Of a stretch of DNA of 47,428 nt, positions 18,322-26,736 are shown one piece after another. This DNA is from a candidate division WWE3 bacterium RAAC2_WWE3_1 (lineage in GTDB: Bacteria; Patescibacteriota; WWE3; UBA101185; UBA10185): assembly GCA_000503835.1 (NCBI GenBank), contig CP006914.1, forward strand, positions 109,790 to 157,217, given 5' to 3'. Made by a program: the position numbers and the translations under genes. The notes below the pieces were generated by a model, which was not told the origin of the DNA, did no database searches, and saw only the letters and a program-made list of their open reading frames with translations. Every line of letters starts with the position of its first letter. The stretch's first letter is position 1.

Positions 18322-18901
18322 AACAATCACAACACCTGCGGACATAGAAGGTCTCCTGGTTATTGAGAGACCTACGATTCCTGATGAGCGGGGTTTTTTC
18401 CGCGAGGTACTTGAGAAAAGGGATATCGAGAAAGCCACGGGAAAAAAGCTCGAAATAGTGCAGTGGAATCACTCCCGTTCCCGACCCGGCGTTATTAGGG
18501 GGATTCACGCCGAACCCTGGGATAAGATTGTTTACTGTGTTCGCGGTTCGGTGCTGTCTGTTGTTGTAGATCTGAGGACCGAATCTGTCACTTTCGGCAA
18601 GGTCTTTTCTAAAGAGCTCGGCGAAGATAGTTTGTGTGCGTTATATATTCCTCAGGGCGTAGCTAACTCATTTTGCGTAGCAGGTTCAGAACCGGCGGAT
18701 TACAGCTATTTGGTAACTGCCTACTATGAAGGCAAACCGACCCCCGCTATTTTCTGGAACGACCCTTTAGTTACAAAACAATTCGGCGGCTGGCCGGTAA
18801 AAGACCCCATTATAAGCGAAAAAGATAAGAATTACCCGACCCTGAAAGAAAAGTTCGGCGGCGAAGTTGATTTTTCCAAATACCCGTGGCTTAACTTATG
18901 A
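18305..18901 (+). CDS. rfbC: dTDP-4-dehydrorhamnose 3,5-epimerase family protein
   Basis: A 198-residue RmlC-like cupin starting with GTG. It has PDERGFFRE, then RGIHAEPWDKIVYCVRGS, with the catalytic His of the RGxH motif and the conserved Lys, VVDLRTES, and FWNDP near the end. The segment that in typical RmlC reads IPxGFAHGF is here IPQGVANSF, so the usual second His is Asn. The operon position between rfbB and a glycosyltransferase supports the epimerase role in dTDP-L-rhamnose synthesis. The substitution leaves open altered activity or a different epimer product. It overlaps rfbB by 17 bp and the next gene by 4 bp. Confidence 0.82.
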   Translation: MQTVSETITTPADIEGLLVIERPTIPDERGFFREVLEKRDIEKATGKKLEIVQWNHSRSRPGVIRGIHAEPWDKIVYCVRGSVLSVVVDLRTESVTFGKVFSKELGEDSLCALYIPQGVANSFCVAGSEPADYSYLVTAYYEGKPTPAIFWNDPLVTKQFGGWPVKDPIISEKDKNYPTLKEKFGGEVDFSKYPWLNL

Positions 18902-19854
18902 AAAAAGTATCCGTGCTGATCGCAAATAACAACACCAGGGATGTTTTGAAATTGTGTCTGGAAAACCTGAAAGACAGTTATGAAAATTTGGAAGTTGTTG
19001 TCGCGGACACCGATTCTTCCGACGGTTCCGCTGAAATGGTCGGGAAAGAGTTCTCCTGGGTAAAATTATTAAAACTTCCCAATAACGGGCTCGCCTTTGC
19101 TTTAAATAAATGTTTTGAAGCCGCCACCGGAGACTACTATCTGTATTTAGGTACTGACGCTTTTCCAAAAGAAGGCACAATAAAGGGACTTGTTGATTAT
19201 TTTGAGGAGCTGTCTCACGCTGACGTTGGCGCGGCCACTGTAAAACTTTTGTTACGAGGCGGGGCTCAGGACATGGACGGGCACCGGGGGTTTCCCACTC
19301 CATTTGTCTCGATGTTCCACTTTTTAGGTTTGGATAAACTTTTCCCCAAATCAAAAACGTTCGCCCGTTACTTTATGACTTACGAAGATCCCGAAAAAGA
19401 ACACGAGATAGATACCTGCATAACCCACTTTTTGTTTGTCCCGGCAAAAGTGACCCGGAAGGTCGGAAGATGGGATGATAAAACGTTCTTTTTATATGGA
19501 GAAGACATCGATTATTGCTTCAGAATTAAAGAGGCAGGTTTCAAAATCATGTATCTTCCTCAATTCCGCGCAGAACATTGGAAGGGTGTGACGATCGGCA
19601 TAAGAAAGGAATCGCAGGATGTGGCGATGAGAGTGCCCATTGTAAAATTCCGTGACCGGGAGCTGACTCTGGGAAAATTTCGTGTCGAACTTCAAAGATT
19701 ATCTACCGATGCCATGGAGCTGTTCTACAGAAAACATTACAGCAATAAATACCCATTAATCGTCGGTTTGTTCGTCGTCGCCACGATAAGAATATTTAAG
19801 GCCTACCGCGTAAATAAGCAAAGATATATAAATTGGAGGAAAGGTTTGAAGTGA
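18898..19854 (+). CDS. GT2 family glycosyltransferase (rhamnosyltransferase-like)
   Basis: A 318-residue GT-A enzyme. Motifs in order: VSVLIANNNTRD at the N-terminus, VVADTDSSDGSAEMV for the nucleotide, YYLYLGTDAFPKEG in place of the usual DxD region, and FFLYGEDIDYCFRIKEAGF, the ED-x-D segment near the acceptor. The order and spacing match WbbL-like rhamnosyltransferases. Placement directly behind rfbABC, with a 4-bp overlap, suggests that it uses dTDP-rhamnose. The C-terminus has a hydrophobic stretch that could attach it to the membrane. Donor identity is inferred from context only. Confidence 0.87.
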   Translation: MKKVSVLIANNNTRDVLKLCLENLKDSYENLEVVVADTDSSDGSAEMVGKEFSWVKLLKLPNNGLAFALNKCFEAATGDYYLYLGTDAFPKEGTIKGLVDYFEELSHADVGAATVKLLLRGGAQDMDGHRGFPTPFVSMFHFLGLDKLFPKSKTFARYFMTYEDPEKEHEIDTCITHFLFVPAKVTRKVGRWDDKTFFLYGEDIDYCFRIKEAGFKIMYLPQFRAEHWKGVTIGIRKESQDVAMRVPIVKFRDRELTLGKFRVELQRLSTDAMELFYRKHYSNKYPLIVGLFVVATIRIFKAYRVNKQRYINWRKGLK

Positions 19855-21005
19855 GAGCTCATAAGGAACCTCTAATTGCGATAGATGCGAGATTTCTCGG
19901 CGAAGCCGGTCCCGGCAGGTACGTTAAGAACATCATCGAACAGCTTGAAAAGACCGATACAACGAACGCGTATGTTATCTATCTGAGGCCAAAAGGTTTT
20001 GAACAATACAAACCGTCCTCACCGAATTTTAAAAAGGTTTTGGCCGACTACAAGTGGTATTCGTGGCAGGAGCAGTTCGGCTTTCTATTCAGAATTTTAA
20101 AGGACAGACCGGATATTTTTTATGTTCCCCATTTCAATATTCCGGTTTTGTATCCGGGAAAACTTGTTACGGCCATACCGGACATTATCATGCATTCTTT
20201 TAGCACCGAGCGCGGTACGACTTTGCCCAAGTTTTACTTCAGGTTTAAAAAATTGGTTTATAAAACGGTAGTTTATTGGGCGGTTAAACGCTCGTTTAAA
20301 GTTATCGTTCCTTCTCGGGACGTAAAGTCGGATTTTATTAAAGCTTATCCCGGTGTTTCTCCGGAAAAGTTTATCGTTGCATACGAGGGTGTTGATCCCG
20401 TTTTTTTTGAAGAACGTTCTGCTTCCTCTGAAATTTTCAGGGAGTTTGGTATCGACCGGCCGTATTTTCTCTATATAAGCAGTATGTACGAGCACAAGAA
20501 CGTGCCTTTCCTGATTGACGCTTTTGAAGATTTCTCAAGCTCAAATAATTACCGGCTCGTTCTTATCGGGAAAAAAGACAAGTTTTCGGAGCATGTCGCC
20601 GAAATTATCAAATCCAAAGACCTTCAGAAAAAGATTTTAATGCCCGGGATGACGAGATACGTAACTGATGATGAGATTAACTTTTTGCGCAGGAATGCAT
20701 CGGCTTATGTTTTTCCGTCGCTAAAAGAAGGCTTCAGTTTGACACCTCTGGAAGCTCAGGCGGTAGGCCTGCCTTCGGTAATTTCCGACATACCCTGCCA
20801 CAGGGAAATATACAGTGATACGGTTTTGTACTTTGATCCCAAAGATAAAACTGATTTTTTGCGGAAGTTAGAGATTATAACATCTAACGACAGTGTAAGG
20901 CAGAAACTAATCGAACTTGGTTATGAAAATGTTAAAAAATACGATTGGAAAAATACCGCTGAAATAACTCTAAATGTTTTCCGCGACCTTCTGAATAATC
21001 TCTAA
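19851..21005 (+). CDS. GT4 family glycosyltransferase
   Basis: A 384-residue GT-B protein. Start GTG 19851 is favoured: GGAGG at 19835-19839 lies 11 bases upstream, and the GTGA overlap couples it to the preceding stop. An in-frame TTG at 19833 would include the ribosome site in the coding region. Motifs: IAIDARFLGEAGPGRY at the N-terminus, VAYEGVDPVF, LYISSMYEHKN and FPSLKEGFSLTPLEAQAVG with E-x7-E. It probably extends the rhamnose-containing glycan. Its last 36 bp overlap the convergent glycosyltransferase gene. Confidence 0.88.
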   Translation: MRAHKEPLIAIDARFLGEAGPGRYVKNIIEQLEKTDTTNAYVIYLRPKGFEQYKPSSPNFKKVLADYKWYSWQEQFGFLFRILKDRPDIFYVPHFNIPVLYPGKLVTAIPDIIMHSFSTERGTTLPKFYFRFKKLVYKTVVYWAVKRSFKVIVPSRDVKSDFIKAYPGVSPEKFIVAYEGVDPVFFEERSASSEIFREFGIDRPYFLYISSMYEHKNVPFLIDAFEDFSSSNNYRLVLIGKKDKFSEHVAEIIKSKDLQKKILMPGMTRYVTDDEINFLRRNASAYVFPSLKEGFSLTPLEAQAVGLPSVISDIPCHREIYSDTVLYFDPKDKTDFLRKLEIITSNDSVRQKLIELGYENVKKYDWKNTAEITLNVFRDLLNNL

Positions 21006-22112
21006 GGTTTTTTTTGCGGTCCTGTCCCACGTGAATTCCTGCGATCTTAACTTGGCTCCGTAGATCCTTTCCCGCTTGTAGCCTCCGTGGAATATTAACG
21101 CAATGGAATTTCCGATTTCCTCGTAATCCTGTGGGTTTACATATAAAGGGAACTCTCCTCCCACTTCTTTGAACGCCGGTATGTCTGATACAAGTGCGGG
21201 GGTTTCGCAGGCCATGGCCTCCAGTAAAGGTAGTCCGAAACCTTCTTCGAGGGAAATGCTAATGAATGCTTCGGCACCCGAGAATAACGCGGCCAGATCC
21301 TCGTCGGGTAAAAAGCCGGGGAACAGAACATTTTTCTCAACACCGAACTTTTTCGGTGCACCGTAGGATTCCTCGGAGCTCCAGCCGGTTTTTCCCACTA
21401 TAAGTAATTTAGTATCCGAAAGGTCCGGGTTCTTTTTCAGGGCCTCCGAGTAGCCACGCACCATTAGGGGTATGTTTTTTCTCGGTTGAATGGTGGAAAC
21501 GAACAAAAGGTATTTGTTGTCGCCCAGGTCATATTTTTTTCTGACGGCATTTATTTCTTCGGGGTCCCGTTTATAAAAATTGTCGCCGACGCCTTCGCTT
21601 ACTATAGAAATCTTCGAATCGTCTTTTTTTACCCAACCCCTTTTTATGATCTCGTTTTTTGTAGCGATGGTGGGTACTATTAGTGCATGGGATTTTTTTG
21701 CCAGGTATTCCTCGGGTCGTCCCAGCAGTATTCTTTTTATTGGATTTAAACTTGCTTTTACAAACTTGTACTCAAGACCGTGTATCATACCGACCACCAT
21801 CAGTTTTCTATTCCTGCATATCGGCATGGTGTGGACCGGAGTAAAAAAGACATCAACAGGATTTCTTTTTAATTCTTTTGCAAGCCCCGACTGAGTCCAG
21901 GAAACTTTGCTTTTTATTATTATCGGTTTAAATGAATTATTCGAGTAAGTAAGTTTCGAAAAATAATCTTTGCCGGGCTCCCCGCTAAAATATATTTTAT
22001 ATTCGTTGTCCCTGTCTAGCCTTGCCAGAGCATTTATCAAGTTGTAGGTGTATCGCTCAGGGCCGGCGGGGTCTTCGATCAAAAGCCTTTGCCCGTTTAT
22101 TCCGATTTTCAT
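20970..22112 (-). CDS. GT4 family glycosyltransferase (mannosyltransferase-like)
   Basis: A 380-residue GT-B enzyme on the minus strand. It has MKIGINGQRLL and AGPERYTYNL at the N-terminus, VSEGVGDNFY, LFVSTIQPRKNI and ISLEEGFGLPLLEAMAC with E-x7-E. The overall pattern resembles WbdA/MtfA-type mannosyltransferases, but specificity is uncertain. It is a single-gene unit. A perfect TATAAT box lies 10 bases ahead of its ATG on the minus strand, so the mRNA leader is only a few bases. It faces the preceding GT4 gene tail to tail with a 36-bp coding overlap. Confidence 0.88.
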   Translation of the reverse strand: MKIGINGQRLLIEDPAGPERYTYNLINALARLDRDNEYKIYFSGEPGKDYFSKLTYSNNSFKPIIIKSKVSWTQSGLAKELKRNPVDVFFTPVHTMPICRNRKLMVVGMIHGLEYKFVKASLNPIKRILLGRPEEYLAKKSHALIVPTIATKNEIIKRGWVKKDDSKISIVSEGVGDNFYKRDPEEINAVRKKYDLGDNKYLLFVSTIQPRKNIPLMVRGYSEALKKNPDLSDTKLLIVGKTGWSSEESYGAPKKFGVEKNVLFPGFLPDEDLAALFSGAEAFISISLEEGFGLPLLEAMACETPALVSDIPAFKEVGGEFPLYVNPQDYEEIGNSIALIFHGGYKRERIYGAKLRSQEFTWDRTAKKTLEIIQKVAENI

Positions 22113-22171
22113 ATTTGTTTTGATTATATTACAAACGGAATTTACCGCTATAGTATAAAATGGAAGTTAAT

Positions 22172-23290
22172 ATGAAGGTAGCAATAGTCTGCGACGACCT
22201 GGTTCAGCACGGGGGTGCGGAAAAAATCGTTGAAGCCGTTTCCGACATTTTTCCGAATGCTCCTATTTACACAACCATAGCGTCGAAGAAATGGCGTAAA
22301 TATTTTCGGGAAAAAGGTAGAAAGATCACAACCTCTTTTTTGCAGAAATTTCCTTTTGTCGTTAAGTTCAATCGTTACTATTCGGTCTTTTATTACCATG
22401 TTCTGGCAATAGAAAGTTTTGATTTTTCTAATTATGATCTGGTGTTTTCTATTTCTTCGAGATTTGCACATTTAGTTGTTACAGGTCCATCGACTAAACA
22501 TATTTGTTATTTGAATACACCCGGGCGTATGTTTTGGGAGCCGTTCGATTATTTTGAAAAAGAAAACTTCGGCGTTCCGGGTTTTTTAAAAAGCTTAGCC
22601 ATGTTTTTTGTCAGACCTTTTATTTTTCTAATGAGACTGGTGGATTTTTCTGCCATGAAAAGAGTTGACCTTGTAGTTTCGAACTCAAAGACCACGCAGG
22701 CTCGGTTGAGAAAGTATCATGGGATCGGAAGCTCTATAATACATCCCTTTTGCGGCGAACCTTCTCATGTGCAGGGCCGGGAAAAGGAAGAATATTACTT
22801 AATACTAACGAGACTGGCTTCCTGGAAACGGGTTGACATAGCGCTCCGGGCCTGTGAAAAGCTCGGAAAAAAGCTGAAGGTTGCGGGCGAAGGACCGGAC
22901 GCTAAAAGACTTCAATCCCTTGCAGGAAAGGGCGTAGAATTTCTGGGCAGGGTTTCTGATGAAGAAAAGTGGGCCCTTTTAGCTAACTGCACCGCCCTTA
23001 TTAACACGCAAAAAGAAGATTTTGGGATAGTTCCGCTGGAAGCTATGGCGGTGGGAAGACCAGTTATCGCGTATAACTTCGGAGGAGCCCTCGAAACCGT
23101 CATAGAAGGAGAAACGGGAATTTTTTTCGAAGAGCAGACGGCCGAAGCTTTATCAAAATGTATCGAAAAATTTGAAAAAATGACGTTTGATCCGGCCGTT
23201 TGTAAAAAACAAGCCGGGAAATTCTCATACGGGAACTTTAAATGTAGTATACTTGAAAAAGTAGACGATCTGATATGTACAAAATCCTGA
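22172..23290 (+). CDS. GT4 family glycosyltransferase
   Basis: A 372-residue GT-B enzyme beginning MKVAIVCDDLVQHGGAEK, a common GT4 opening. ATG 22172 is preferred to the in-frame ATG at 22160, because GGAAG at 22162-22166 makes a ribosome site for it and the -10-like TATAGTAT lies too close to 22160. Later motifs are YLILTRLASWKR, KVAGEGPD and INTQKEDFGIVPLEAMAVG with the E-x7-E segment. It overlaps the initiating sugar transferase by 16 bp, so both belong to one operon. It may add the second sugar onto the lipid-linked first sugar. Confidence 0.87.
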   Translation: MKVAIVCDDLVQHGGAEKIVEAVSDIFPNAPIYTTIASKKWRKYFREKGRKITTSFLQKFPFVVKFNRYYSVFYYHVLAIESFDFSNYDLVFSISSRFAHLVVTGPSTKHICYLNTPGRMFWEPFDYFEKENFGVPGFLKSLAMFFVRPFIFLMRLVDFSAMKRVDLVVSNSKTTQARLRKYHGIGSSIIHPFCGEPSHVQGREKEEYYLILTRLASWKRVDIALRACEKLGKKLKVAGEGPDAKRLQSLAGKGVEFLGRVSDEEKWALLANCTALINTQKEDFGIVPLEAMAVGRPVIAYNFGGALETVIEGETGIFFEEQTAEALSKCIEKFEKMTFDPAVCKKQAGKFSYGNFKCSILEKVDDLICTKS

Positions 23291-23910
23291 AAAGAATAAT
23301 GGATATAGTGGGCGCACTGATAGCTCTTGTACTGTTTTCCCCGATATTTTTGTTAACTGCTGTATGGATAAAATGTGTTTCGCCGGGCGGGCCGGTTTTT
23401 GCCGACATACCGGACCGTGTCGGAAAAGATAAAAAACCTTTCAAGTTCATGAAATTCCGTTCGATGTTCCCAAATGCCCATGAGTATCTGATAAAAAATC
23501 AGGAACTTTACCAAAAATACGTAGAGAATAACTATAAAATAAATGCCGAGGAAGACCCGAGAATTATAAAAGGCGGAATTTTCCTTAGGAAATACAGCAT
23601 AGACGAACTGCCCCAATTTATAAATGTATTAAAAGGCGAGATGAGCATCGTAGGCCCTCGCGCTTACTATTTTTTTGAGATCGAGGAGCAGGCCGTAAAA
23701 TTTCCCGATACCGCCGGTTTAATTGAAAAGGCAGTATCGATCAAACCGGGTATTACCGGACCCTGGCAGGTCACCGGAAGGTCTTCGATCGGGTTTGTCG
23801 AGAGGGTGAAACTTGATGCAAGGTATGCAGAGAACAAGTCGATATTGTATGATATATTGATTGTCTTGAAAACGCCGTATGTAGTTTTAACTAAAAAAGG
23901 AGCCGTTTAA
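23275..23910 (+). CDS. Initiating sugar-phosphate transferase (WcaJ/bacterial sugar transferase family)
   Basis: A 211-residue protein with one N-terminal hydrophobic segment (residues about 10-33) and the catalytic domain of polyisoprenyl-phosphate hexose-1-phosphate transferases. Motifs are KFMKFRSMFPNA, then LRKYSIDELPQFINVLKGEMSIVGPR and KPGITGPWQVTGR. It loads the first sugar phosphate onto undecaprenyl phosphate, starting the glycan repeat unit. It is the short, catalytic-only type without the large N-terminal domain of WbaP or WcaJ. The purine-rich AAAAAAGGAG near its end serves as the ribosome site of the next gene. Confidence 0.92.
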   Translation: MYKILKRIMDIVGALIALVLFSPIFLLTAVWIKCVSPGGPVFADIPDRVGKDKKPFKFMKFRSMFPNAHEYLIKNQELYQKYVENNYKINAEEDPRIIKGGIFLRKYSIDELPQFINVLKGEMSIVGPRAYYFFEIEEQAVKFPDTAGLIEKAVSIKPGITGPWQVTGRSSIGFVERVKLDARYAENKSILYDILIVLKTPYVVLTKKGAV

Positions 23911-23912
23911 AT

Positions 23913-25871
23913 ATGAATAATTCACAATTTTGGGGTTCGGAGAGTAGCGTCGCTTTCCAGCCGGGTGCATCGGGCTACAAGGCCGGTAAAAAGAAGGGCG
24001 GCAACGGTGTGGCTAAAAAGCTGGGAATAGGGTCGGTAGTTTTCTTTGTTATTTTGGCTGTTGTGGGTGTTTTAGCCTATTTCTATTTTGTTAAACCCGC
24101 GCTAGCTCTTTATTCTGCCGCGAGCATTCTACAATCCGACACTGCGAAAATAGGAGAAGCTTTACAGAACAGAGATCTGGTAGCATTGGACGCCACGCTT
24201 AATAAAACAGAAAATAACCTGAAGTCATTGAGGGAGCAGAGAGAACAAAGCTTCGGCTGGGCCAAGAATAAGACAATGTTCAAGATCAATGAGTACTACG
24301 CCGATTCCGAAAGGTTTATAAATGCAGGATTTTATGCGATCGACGCCCTGCGCGAAGCCGAAAAGGTAGTTTTACCATTTGCCGATGCCGCCGGTTTAAA
24401 AGTTTCCGCCGATCAGGAAGTTCCGGAGGAAGAGGGTTTGATGGAGGCATTTCAGGGTTGGATATCAATAATGCCTGAGGTGGCAGGAAAGATGGACGGA
24501 GTGATTGAAAAAGTCTCAAAGGTAGGTGAAGAATTGGAACCGATTAACGTTGAAAAATATCCTGAAAAATTTAGAGGTACGCCGATCAGGGAAAATATTA
24601 TCTTCGTCAAAGACACCCTGTCTAAGGCCGATGACTACGCCCCCGATCTTAAGCAGGCGCTGACCATTTTCCCAAGAGTACTGGCTGTCGGAACACCTGT
24701 GAAAAGGTACATGATAATAATGCAGAATGATAAAGAAATAAGACCGACAGGGGGATTTATGACCAACTACGCCACATTCAAGATAGCGAACGGCCTTCTT
24801 GATTCCGACTTTACTTCCAAGGATATGTATAGCGTAGACCTTACATTGGATCTGATCGATGCTACTTATGATTTCCCCGATCCTCCGGCGGCCTACACAA
24901 AATATCTGCTGGTAGAGAGGTGGTACGCAAGGGATATGAACTATTCGCCTGACTTTGTGACGTCCATGGATCAGTTCCTCCGCTTTTACAACATGGCAGG
25001 ACGTATAGATCCCGTAGAGATTAAGCCGGTTGATGGTATTTTTGCCATCGACACCCAGGTTATAAGCGAACTGCTCGAAGTTACGGGTCCGGTGACTGTC
25101 AACGGTATTACGTACACAAAAGATAATGTTGTTCTGGAGCTGGAAAGAATTGCTTCATTGGCCCTCAAAGAACAAGCGGGAAGGAAAAGAGTTTTGGGTT
25201 ACCTGATGAAAGCCATGCTGACCAACGTGTTCGAGTCTGATAAAAATCTGTGGCCAAAACTAATTGATAAAGCAGCCAGTCTTGCGGCGAGAAGACACGT
25301 GCAGGTGTATGTTTTTGATCCCGAAGCCCAGGTACTTGTAGATAAGTATGAAATGGGCGGCCGTATAAAACAGGATACGAAGGGCGATTATTCGATGGTT
25401 GTTTCGACCAACTTAGGCGGAGATAAAACGAACTGGTTCGTGAAAAAATCAGTTAATCATAAATTGGAAAAGTCAGGGGATAAATGGCTTAGGACGGTGA
25501 ACATTGTCTACAAGTACGAAAACCCCGACGGCGAGTTTGCGCCCTTTGTTAAGCAATTTAAAGACTGGGTGAGGGTTTATGCCCCGATTGGTTCGGAGTT
25601 TATCTCGGTTGATGGTAGTGAGGATGGAACTATGACTGACCAGGAGAATAATAGGGTATGGTACAGTGCCTTTATCACCGCTCAGCCCGGAGATACGAAA
25701 GAGGTTACGTTCAAGTACTATATTCCTTCTAATTTGGTAGGTGAGAAAGAATATAATCTCTATCTTCAAAAACAGGCAGGCGTGAACGGCGAGAAATATA
25801 CGGTAAGCTACGGTACAAAGACGGTTGATGTTGACCTCGTTAACTTTAAAGAAGTTACGATAAAGAACTAA
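23913..25871 (+). CDS. DUF4012 domain-containing membrane-anchored protein
   Basis: A 652-residue protein with a basic cytoplasmic N-terminus rich in Gly and Lys, one membrane helix at about residues 38-62, and a long extracytoplasmic region. That region has a helical part (about 65-200) and then the DUF4012 signature MQNDKEIRPTGGFMTNY. DUF4012 proteins are frequent in Patescibacteria and Actinobacteria near polysaccharide genes, and their function is not established. It has a good ribosome site 5-10 bases upstream and lies 2 bp after the sugar transferase, so it is the last gene of this glycan operon. A wall- or glycan-processing role is a guess from context. Confidence 0.85.
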   Translation: MNNSQFWGSESSVAFQPGASGYKAGKKKGGNGVAKKLGIGSVVFFVILAVVGVLAYFYFVKPALALYSAASILQSDTAKIGEALQNRDLVALDATLNKTENNLKSLREQREQSFGWAKNKTMFKINEYYADSERFINAGFYAIDALREAEKVVLPFADAAGLKVSADQEVPEEEGLMEAFQGWISIMPEVAGKMDGVIEKVSKVGEELEPINVEKYPEKFRGTPIRENIIFVKDTLSKADDYAPDLKQALTIFPRVLAVGTPVKRYMIIMQNDKEIRPTGGFMTNYATFKIANGLLDSDFTSKDMYSVDLTLDLIDATYDFPDPPAAYTKYLLVERWYARDMNYSPDFVTSMDQFLRFYNMAGRIDPVEIKPVDGIFAIDTQVISELLEVTGPVTVNGITYTKDNVVLELERIASLALKEQAGRKRVLGYLMKAMLTNVFESDKNLWPKLIDKAASLAARRHVQVYVFDPEAQVLVDKYEMGGRIKQDTKGDYSMVVSTNLGGDKTNWFVKKSVNHKLEKSGDKWLRTVNIVYKYENPDGEFAPFVKQFKDWVRVYAPIGSEFISVDGSEDGTMTDQENNRVWYSAFITAQPGDTKEVTFKYYIPSNLVGEKEYNLYLQKQAGVNGEKYTVSYGTKTVDVDLVNFKEVTIKN

Positions 25872-25893
25872 ACACAAACTGTCTCCTGCAGAT

Positions 25894-25922
25894 TTTACGC
25901 ATAACGCCCGGCGGAATAGAAT
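25894..25922 (+). promoter_or_regulatory. recO promoter, leaderless arrangement
   Basis: TTTACG (25894-25899), a 17-base spacer, TAGAAT (25917-25922), then only 7 bases to the ATG at 25930. AACGCCCGG (25903-25911) lies in the spacer at the same offset as in the promoter at 6181. No Shine-Dalgarno sequence is visible. Confidence 0.5.
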
Positions 25923-25929
25923 TAGCCTG

Positions 25930-26649
25930 ATGAAAAAGATTAACACTGTCGCAGTTGTATTAAAAAGTATCAATTACCGGGATTCCGACAAAATCTACAC
26001 ATTGTTATCTAAGGATCTCGGTAAAATACCTGCAATTGCCCGGGGTGTACGTAAAATTTCCTCAAGGAGGGCGGGTAACCTTGACACCCTTAATCTTGTA
26101 AAGGTCGGTTTATCTGAGGGGTTGGGCGGGATGCGTCAAATAGATGAAGTTTCGGGTCTGAACAGCTTTCGGAAATTGAAGAGTGACTACTCATTAAGTA
26201 CAAAATGCTCGTATGTTGTTGAGCTCTTGCATAAAACCACCGAAGAAAGCGGAAATTCGGAGGATGCCTTCGAACTTCTGGTTAAATTCCTCAAGATAGC
26301 GTCCCGGTTTCCTGAAAATATAGATCTGGCCGTAAGATTTTTTGAGCTCCACTACCTCGCTCTTATGGGATATGGTTTGAACACGGAGACCTGTTTGAAG
26401 TGCAAAAAGTTCCTGAAAGAAACAGGACCCCAAATATATTTAGATGCGGGACACGGAGGGTTTGTTTGCGTAGACTGTTCCCATACCGGACTTGGTTTTT
26501 CCGTTCAGGCGGTAGATACGCTGAGGGAGCTTTCAGGGAACAAGTTGTCGAAGTCAACCGAAAAGATCCTCAAAGAGTTGAATACGATTACTTCGGCTCT
26601 AATAGACGAACACTTTAGTATTAGGATAAAGAGCCGGGAACTGCTTTGA
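25930..26649 (+). CDS. recO: DNA repair protein RecO
   Basis: A 239-residue protein with the RecO N-terminal OB-fold (residues about 4-80, with VLKSINYRDSDKIYTLLS and GVRKISSRRAG), a helical middle, and a zinc site formed by CLKC and, later, CVDC. RecO helps RecR load RecA onto single-stranded DNA coated by SSB in gap repair. Its promoter box lies 7 bases ahead of the ATG, so it is likely translated from a leaderless or nearly leaderless mRNA. It follows the glycan operon but is an independent housekeeping unit. Confidence 0.92.
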   Translation: MKKINTVAVVLKSINYRDSDKIYTLLSKDLGKIPAIARGVRKISSRRAGNLDTLNLVKVGLSEGLGGMRQIDEVSGLNSFRKLKSDYSLSTKCSYVVELLHKTTEESGNSEDAFELLVKFLKIASRFPENIDLAVRFFELHYLALMGYGLNTETCLKCKKFLKETGPQIYLDAGHGGFVCVDCSHTGLGFSVQAVDTLRELSGNKLSKSTEKILKELNTITSALIDEHFSIRIKSRELL

Positions 26650-26701
26650 TTTTATTAGATCAAAGGGCGGGAACTTTTTTGATTCCGGAACCCGTTCAAT
26701 C

Positions 26702-26730
26702 TTGGAAATTAATGCCTTCTGCTATATACT
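26702..26730 (+). promoter_or_regulatory. glyS promoter, leaderless arrangement
   Basis: TTGGAA (26702-26707), 17 bases, TATACT (26725-26730), then six bases to ATG 26737. The transcript would begin at or within a base or two of the start codon. Confidence 0.6.
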
Positions 26731-26736
26731 GGCTCT

